This document shows positions 58,282 through 64,000 of a stretch of 64,000 nt of DNA, piece after piece. A program made the position numbers and the translations under genes. Numbering within the stretch: position 1 is the stretch's first letter; every line of letters starts with the position of its first letter. Origin of the DNA: Larus michahellis (taxonomy: Eukaryota; Chordata; Aves; Charadriiformes; Laridae); the NCBI RefSeq assembly GCF_964199755.1, contig NC_133906.1:12648001-12712000 (forward strand). Reading direction: 5' to 3'. The notes beneath the pieces are model-generated. The model was not told where the DNA came from and did not search any database. It saw only the letters and a program-made list of their open reading frames with translations.

Positions 58282-59120
58282 TCAACTGTCCTGAGGAAGG
58301 GAAACACAGCTGTTAGGGCAGAAGTGAAGGTAATCAAGGAGTAATCGTAGGCCTGGGAAGGTCAGCTGGTGGAAATGAAGCATTAGGCTCGGGCGGAAAA
58401 GGACTGTGGGTGTGATGTGGCTCAGAGGGTGGTAGTGATTCTCTGCAGAGGGCAAGGGAGGAGGCTGAGGAAAAGAGCTCTGGGAAGAATTCAAATAGAG
58501 GAAGGGCTCAAAGGCAGGGGCTTGGAGAACTAGAGGAAACAACTGATTGGGAAAACAAGGTAAGATATTTGTGTACTTAATAGTAAAAAAACTCAGGTCT
58601 GGAACCACCCCCTGTGTAAAATTATTTAAGTCTTCTGTAAGACAATTTAAGAAGGGCATCCCTAGTTCTGAAGGATCCAGACAGGGACTGTACAGGGTGA
58701 ACAACAAGGTTGCTATGCTGGGCTGGGTGGGGAAGTCATATTCCAAAGCCTCACAACTCCACCAGTGCTTGATTAAATGAGGGGAAGCTGCAGGGGGAGC
58801 GCTGCTGGCCAGTGGACAGGACCCTCTGCCCCCCTCCTCCTGCCGTGTGCTGCCAGAACTGGTGTAAGATGCTGGTTGAGTGGCTGCTGACACAAGAGTG
58901 ATGACTTTGCATGAGGCTGTGTGAAGTCTTTTTTCTGCTGAGAGTCTTGTTTAAACGTCTCTTTCTTTTGGTAAACCTGAGACTGCTTAGTCACAACCTC
59001 TCTCAGCTGCGTGCTTTTGAGAGTGGTGAGAACAAACTTGGGTTTTCATTGTCAAACACACAAAAGCTATTTCCTACGAGCAAATGCCCTTCTAGTATGT
59101 TTTCCAAATGTCTTTTTCAG
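58282..59120. other. Unexplained segment with a 203-codon antisense frame
   Basis: A minus frame (58282-58893) is open for 203 codons, and a plus frame (58547-58780) for 77. The minus product is serine-, proline- and leucine-rich with no domain that I recognise. With ordinary base composition about one frame of this length is expected by chance per few such windows. A consensus donor-like AAG/GTAAGA lies at 58557-58565 on plus. It could be an old retroelement, an untranslated exon or nothing. I do not call a gene. Confidence 0.3.
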
Positions 59121-59235
59121 AGTTGCAAGATATGAGGGAAATAAAGCCATTATTAGTGCCAGCCAATATGCTGTGCTGATAGCTGCATGTCTCCCAGTGG
59201 AATGCCAAAGGCCTGGAATAGTACCCAGCTAGCAG
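59121..59235 (+). other. Possible spliced exon (115 nt), type unknown
   Basis: The segment is preceded by AAATGTCTTTTTCAG, a good acceptor-like end at 59120, and followed by CAG/GTAAG, a consensus donor starting at 59236. One frame is open from upstream to a TAG three bases before the donor, so a coding internal exon in that frame is unlikely. It may be a terminal or non-coding RNA exon, or two chance splice-like strings. Confidence 0.22.
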
Positions 59236-61106
59236 GTAAGAGGCACTAAAAAGAAAAAAGGCGTATTTGTGCATGACGTAATCACCTTCACATAACTTCT
59301 GTGTAAATGCCATTGCTTGGGGCAAGCGTAACACAAAGCAGAGCTGTTATTGGTGTTCTTGTCGGCTGGTGGTTGTATGCCTTGGAAATGGCTGCCGGTA
59401 TCTGTACGTCCTGAGCAAGTCCCAGGCTCACGGCAGGCGAACAAAAGTGTTCAGAGATGATTTTGACTTGGGGAGAGGAAACGCGTGATGCTTATTGCAG
59501 TCTCCAAGTCAGCAGCTCAAACGGAAAAATCTTCACTGAACTGGAGCTCCTCAGGTGGGAATGTTTTTGATCCCTCACTACCACTACTTGGGCAAAGCAA
59601 AACCATCCTAGGGTTATAAAACACGGGAGTTGTTTTGGCGGTGTGTTTGTTGTGGTTTGGTTTTGTTATTTGGGGGGTTTTTTTGTTGTTGTTTTAAAAA
59701 AAAGGGGGTCCATAAATACTCTGTACATATGTTTGAGTCTGCTCAAGGTGAGTTTGTGCTTGGTGAAGCTGAGCCGTGAATAGAGGTTGAGTCCAAAGCT
59801 TTCAAGCCTGAAGAATTGTTTGTGTCTTTCTCATGCCAACGACTGTGATTTGTGATTAACCAGATGAAGTGGTGTTGCCTTAAGCTCTCTGAATAATCTC
59901 ACTCTTACTGTGCAGTCATCTTCTGTTCCGGTATTTAATTAGCCTAATTTTTTTCCCTTCAGGCAGAGTATAGAGACTTAGATCTGGATATAACTTTAGA
60001 AATATTATACATGACTCCAGGAATAACACTGCTGAATCTGTTAAAAGACTGTGCTGTTCCACAGTTCCTCTGTACTTCTGGGAATTTCGCATCCACATCA
60101 CAAATTTGGCAATAATTGAGGAAGAGTAGAGTAGACACCACAGCATGTTGGAAAACTAGAGCCAACGCATACTGCTGTCAGTTCATGCTATCTTCATTTT
60201 CCGGCTTAAAACAATTTAATAATTTAGCACAAATAAGGGGCTGTGCGTGTAGGACGCTGCCAGCAGTGGGTGCCTGGGAAGAGCAGGGCGGATGGGAGCT
60301 GGCATTTCCCTCGTGTGCTGCTTTGGGCCCTCCTAAACCAGGGTGGTGGTTCCAGGCTTAGGTGGACTTTTCTTTTCCTCTTCTAAAAACTGCGAGAGAG
60401 CCTTTGAGCAAATGTGAACTTGTGGTATCGTCCGTGGCAGCCTTCCACGGCCGGTGTGGCGAGCAGCGGTGCGTCCTCTCGTTCACATGGGAACTGCTGC
60501 GTGATGACTTCATCCCATGCCTTTGGCTCTTGGGCTGTGAGACACCGTGATGAACTTGTTCCCTATTATCCTCCCCTTTCCCACTTCTAGTTTTACAGGC
60601 TTCTGTCATATTCCCTGTCCCCTGCCCAGCAATCTCTCTTGCAGCTCGAAGTCATAGTCTATCAAGTAACTTCTCATGCAGAAGCTATTTCCTACCTTTG
60701 CTCAACTTTTTCCTCTCTCCTATAGTGATCAAGTGAAATACTAAGCTACTCTCATGGACAGAAAGCACCTTGGAGGAGTTGATTCCAGAGCAGGAGTGTT
60801 TCCTTCAAGTGCCTGTTCTGGGTAATAGTCTTGCAGAGTTGCAAACTACTTTATTAAAAATATATACTTAGAGAGGATAGGATTTTATCCCCCATACTAC
60901 TGCCTAGGTTCTGTCAGCAAGTCAAAATCTAAAATACCTGGGAGAGCTTGTTATTCACTAAATATTGGCTGTGGCTTGGACAGGGGGGGCTTCCCAGGGC
61001 TCCTGGGCTGGGACGTGCTGACCCTGGCAGGTCTGGGTGCCCTCTCCTGTGGAGATGCTGCACTGAGCTTACGCCTCTGCGCTGGTTGGGAAGGTCTGAC
61101 TGCAGA
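59236..61106. other. Non-coding stretch, no gene recognised
   Basis: Single-copy DNA with a T/G-rich tract at 59630-59700 and no recognisable repeat family. Open frames are short and unrelated to any family that I know. Confidence 0.55.
59630..59700. repeat. T/G-rich low-complexity tract
   Basis: About 70 bases made almost only of T and G (GTTTGTTGTGGTTTGG, TTTGGGGGGTTTTTTT, GTTGTTGTTTT). It resembles the internal tract of the CR1 copy at 14744-14809, but no CR1 sequence flanks it. Confidence 0.75.
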
Positions 61107-61232
61107 CATAGAATCATGGAATGTGTTGGGTTGGACGGGACCTCTAAAGGCCATCTAGTCCAAACCCCCTGCAGTAAGCAGGGACGTTTTTAACTACATC
61201 AGATTGCTCATAGGTGACCTGGCCAAGCATGC
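61107..61232 (-). mobile_element. CR1 LINE, 3' end fragment
   Basis: CATAGAATCATGGAATGTGT, GGGTTGGACGGGACCTCTAA, GGCCATCTAGTCCAAACCCC and GCAGTAAGCAGGGACGTTTT are the reverse complement of the CR1 3' untranslated end, with the terminal octamers at the left. The match weakens after CATCAGATTGCTCA, and the right boundary is approximate. Confidence 0.9.
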
Positions 61233-64000
61233 AGCCTATGCCATGACATCTTGTAGTTCCCTTTCCCAGCTGCCCAAGGAGGTGTTTGCACCCCGGCATT
61301 TAGAAACACATCCCCATGGCCGCTTCTGTGCTCTCCTTGTAGATGCTTCGTTGCTCTAAGCCCGAGTGTCCGAAGCAACTCCCTTCCCTGGCATTTGCAG
61401 GGAAAAGAAACTGCAGCCTCCTGCCCAGCTGAGAACTGGAGTCTTCAGCACAGGGCTCGTTTCCTCGCTTTAGAGAAAGGATCTGCTGCTTTTTAAGGGA
61501 TGTTAGTTTTTTAGCGTAAATAAGTAAGTTTTAATTAGAATAAGTCACTTAGGATTACAATATGGTGTGATTTACCACCACCAGAATGGTGATACAGTAA
61601 AAGCCTTTTGTGTGTAGGACAAGCTGAAGAAATACTTGCGAGCTCTTTAGAAATTTTGCATGTGGCTCAGAGCTTGCTTTGTCAAGGAATTTAAACATGT
61701 AATCTTGACATGTAAATATTTCCAGAAATATTTCCTGAAAAAATAAAATTCCTTCCAAAATGACCTCACCCTTTGGCAGCCGGGAGCCTGGACACTGTAC
61801 ACCTTCCAGAAAGCTTCAGCTACGCTCGGAGATGAGCCGCTGGAGCTGCTGCGCGGATGGATCCATCCCTCCGCAGGGATGCGGGATCGGGCACGGGGGG
61901 TCTGGAGCGTGTCACCAACGCCACACTCGCTACCTTCAGCTCTAAGGCCTCTCTTCTTAATCCCGCTCTCCTCCAGCGCTGCGCCGCCTCCAATCCAAAC
62001 CATGTGCGGTCAAATGTGAGGAAGCGGGAACCGAGCGTCGCTGATTTTTGTGGGCCATAAAGCAATTAGATTTCACAGCTTTTTATAACTTATCTGGAAG
62101 CGGATTTGACTCCAGTTTCTGGAGCAGGTTGTTTCCAGGGTGCTACATGGAGTTATTCCCACTGATCTGGCCTTCCAAACCTCCTTGTGGGGTTTTCCCT
62201 ACGTTAATTTTTTGGAGTTTGCCTTTGGGGCAAGCGCCTGTCTCTGCGGCGCCTGCCAGCTCCCGCTGAGCACCTTGTCTGTTAGCACACGCTTCGGGGG
62301 AAAGGGAAGGGATTTCCCCTTCCAAATTCGAGGCAGATAATCACTTGCAGGAAGGAGATCACTCCCCGTGTGACAGATAATACATAAATGTGGCTTGGTA
62401 ACCCTCTTTTACTGCTTAAAGATGTATTTTCCACTACTGTATCTGAGAACTTTTACCCTGGATCTTCCTTCTGTTCACTTCCTCACCCAATATTAATTTT
62501 CCTTTCTTGCCGTTTTAATTTTTCTTTCTTACTGGGTCCCCTTGCTTACCAGTGATTAGAGCTGCTATCTGCGACCAATTTCTAGGTTGAAACGTTGACA
62601 GCTGTGCTGAGCAAAGCACGGGCTGCTTCTGTCAACTAAACTTTTTTCCAATTACCTTCAGTTAACTTTTCGCTGCACAGAGGAGGACAGGGGAGCCTGG
62701 GTGAGGTGTTACAAAGCCTCTGCTCCCCCGTCCCATGAGGAGGTTAATGAATGTGCTTTTTGACATGTAATTCCACCAAGGTAATCATCTCTGTCTTCAT
62801 AAAAGGCTGGTTTTCTCTCTGCTTGTCTGAAGTTATGAAAGTGATGAGAAATTCAAGTCATTTCTTCAAGTCTGAGAAGGACATAAGGAGTTTCTTCAAA
62901 GGGTGTCTCTTCTGAAAGGGTGATTTTTAAAATCAGTTTCATTTCTTGGCCAATTTATTACTCATCCAACCATGCTAAACCCTGACCATGTTATCAAAAT
63001 ACTGTATTTGCTGGAATCGACTTGGGCTGGCTAGACCACAAGAATGTCATTTTCTGGATAATTTTAAGACTTTGAAATTTGTTTTTCAATGTGCGTTGAA
63101 CACAACAGAGTGCTTTTAAAAAAAAGTGAGTTGTGGATGCGCGTGCACATCCCAAATAAGAGCATCACAGGTCTGTGCCACATCTCCCCAGCACGGGGGT
63201 GCCGTGTCCTGCTGGAGGTGAGCAGGGCTGTCTGTCCTGGGGCCAGGGTGAAGTCCCTGCCCCCCGTCCCTCGGAAACACGGAGAAGTGGCTGTGAAGTG
63301 CTGTTCCCAGGCTGAGCGCAGCTTGGCGTGAAGTCAAGCAATGATGCCAAAGAGGGTCTTGAGCCCTGAGCTCCCCGATGCCAGGTGGGGGCTGTGACCT
63401 GGGAAACACGGAGGGTGGCAGGGACCCCGCTCTGCACCCAGCGTGCTCCTGCCCAGGGCTTGTAGACACACACACATGTGCCTCAGCAGCTGTGTTGGGG
63501 AACCTCCGCTCTTTGCGAGATATTTACTTTTTTTTTTTTTTGAAAGCTCAGTTTATTCCAACAGAAAATCATTTCACTGTGAAATCCTCAGGCAGGACTG
63601 CACACTCGCGCTCGACTTCCTTGTGGTGCCGAGGGTAAAGGGGCAGTGCTGGGAGGAAACCCCTTTTGTCAGTGCCTGGGTTTGCCTGCAAGTCAGTGTA
63701 GCTCCTCATCTGCGGGAATACTCAGGCACCTGAAATGCTGTACTCTACTCTCTATTAATTATTTGCTGGAACAGCTTGTGCGCTGTAAACCAGGGTATCT
63801 ACTTAATTGCCAGGAGGAATCAGCTCGCTCCCGGGAGCGATGGGTGGAAGAGCAATAGGGATGAGCGTGCTGGGTTTTGGTCTGAAGGGTGGGTAAAGGA
63901 GGCAGCGAGGCTGCCGGCTGCTACAGAGCCGCGCTGCCTGCACACGCTCGCAGGGAGAGGGTCCGTGGGGAGGCCACCCCGACACGGCCTCCTGCCCCCA
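61233..64000. other. Non-coding stretch, no gene recognised
   Basis: Mixed single-copy sequence with GC-rich islets at 61840-62000, 63180-63440 and at the right end (63830-64000). A 14-T run lies at 63528-63541. Overlapping frames up to 119 codons lack family resemblance. Nothing else is supported. Confidence 0.5.
63528..63541. repeat. Poly-T run (14 T)
   Basis: Fourteen consecutive T followed by GAAAGC. Simple sequence only. Confidence 0.85.

Overview
This 64 kb window looks like non-coding DNA from a bird, either intergenic or within a large intron. The evidence for a bird is the repeats. Nearly every interspersed repeat I recognise is a 5'-truncated CR1 LINE ending in the CR1 3' octamer (ATTCTATG and close variants), and a few are old MIR/CORE-SINE-like remnants. 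I see no Alu, L1 or other mammalian families. Crocodilians and turtles also carry CR1, so an archosaur or bird is the safe call and a bird the likely one. I found no protein-coding gene, tRNA, rRNA, CRISPR array or operon. The longest open frames (about 200-260 codons) lie in GC-rich patches, in a CR1 copy, or at a length expected by chance in this much sequence. No host exon could be recognised by homology.

Layout. Positions 1-8.9 kb are single-copy DNA with one strong G-quadruplex motif (about 3.47 kb), a possible old SINE (about 5.4 kb) and a short CR1 3' end with a T/GT-rich tract (5.6 kb). From 8.9 to 19.4 kb there are three CR1 pieces (8.9, 14.6 and 19.2 kb) and a GC-rich block (15.6-16.3 kb). 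From 19.4 to 26.2 kb there is a CTCF-like palindromic motif (22.34 kb), the best preserved CR1 (24.1-24.67 kb, minus strand, still open through the end of the reverse transcriptase ORF) and a much older CR1 (25.93-26.16 kb). From 26 to 41 kb the sequence is mostly single copy and poor in repeats, with AT-rich stretches (34.57-34.74 and 36.95-37.93 kb) that have the look, but not the proof, of conserved non-coding elements. From 41 to 46 kb there are two MIR-like remnants, a 21-bp-period minisatellite abutting one of them, GC-rich and CpG-dense patches, and an AT-rich block with a perfect 21-bp palindrome built on GATA sites. From 46 to 50.5 kb there is a CR1 3' end, a decayed LINE reverse-transcriptase fossil (49.08-49.3 kb) and a GC-rich patch with another G-quadruplex motif. 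From 50.5 to 64 kb there is single-copy DNA, a CR1 fragment running into a TA microsatellite (55.24-55.37 kb), a possible spliced exon (59.12-59.24 kb) and a CR1 3' end (61.1 kb).

There is no gene set to assemble into a pathway. The likely functional content is regulatory. I found no convincing new system. The most checkable leads are the GATA palindrome at 44974-44994, the CTCF-like inverted repeat at 22335-22353, the SINE-linked minisatellite at 42646-42782 and the two CR1 copies that share an internal T/GT tract.
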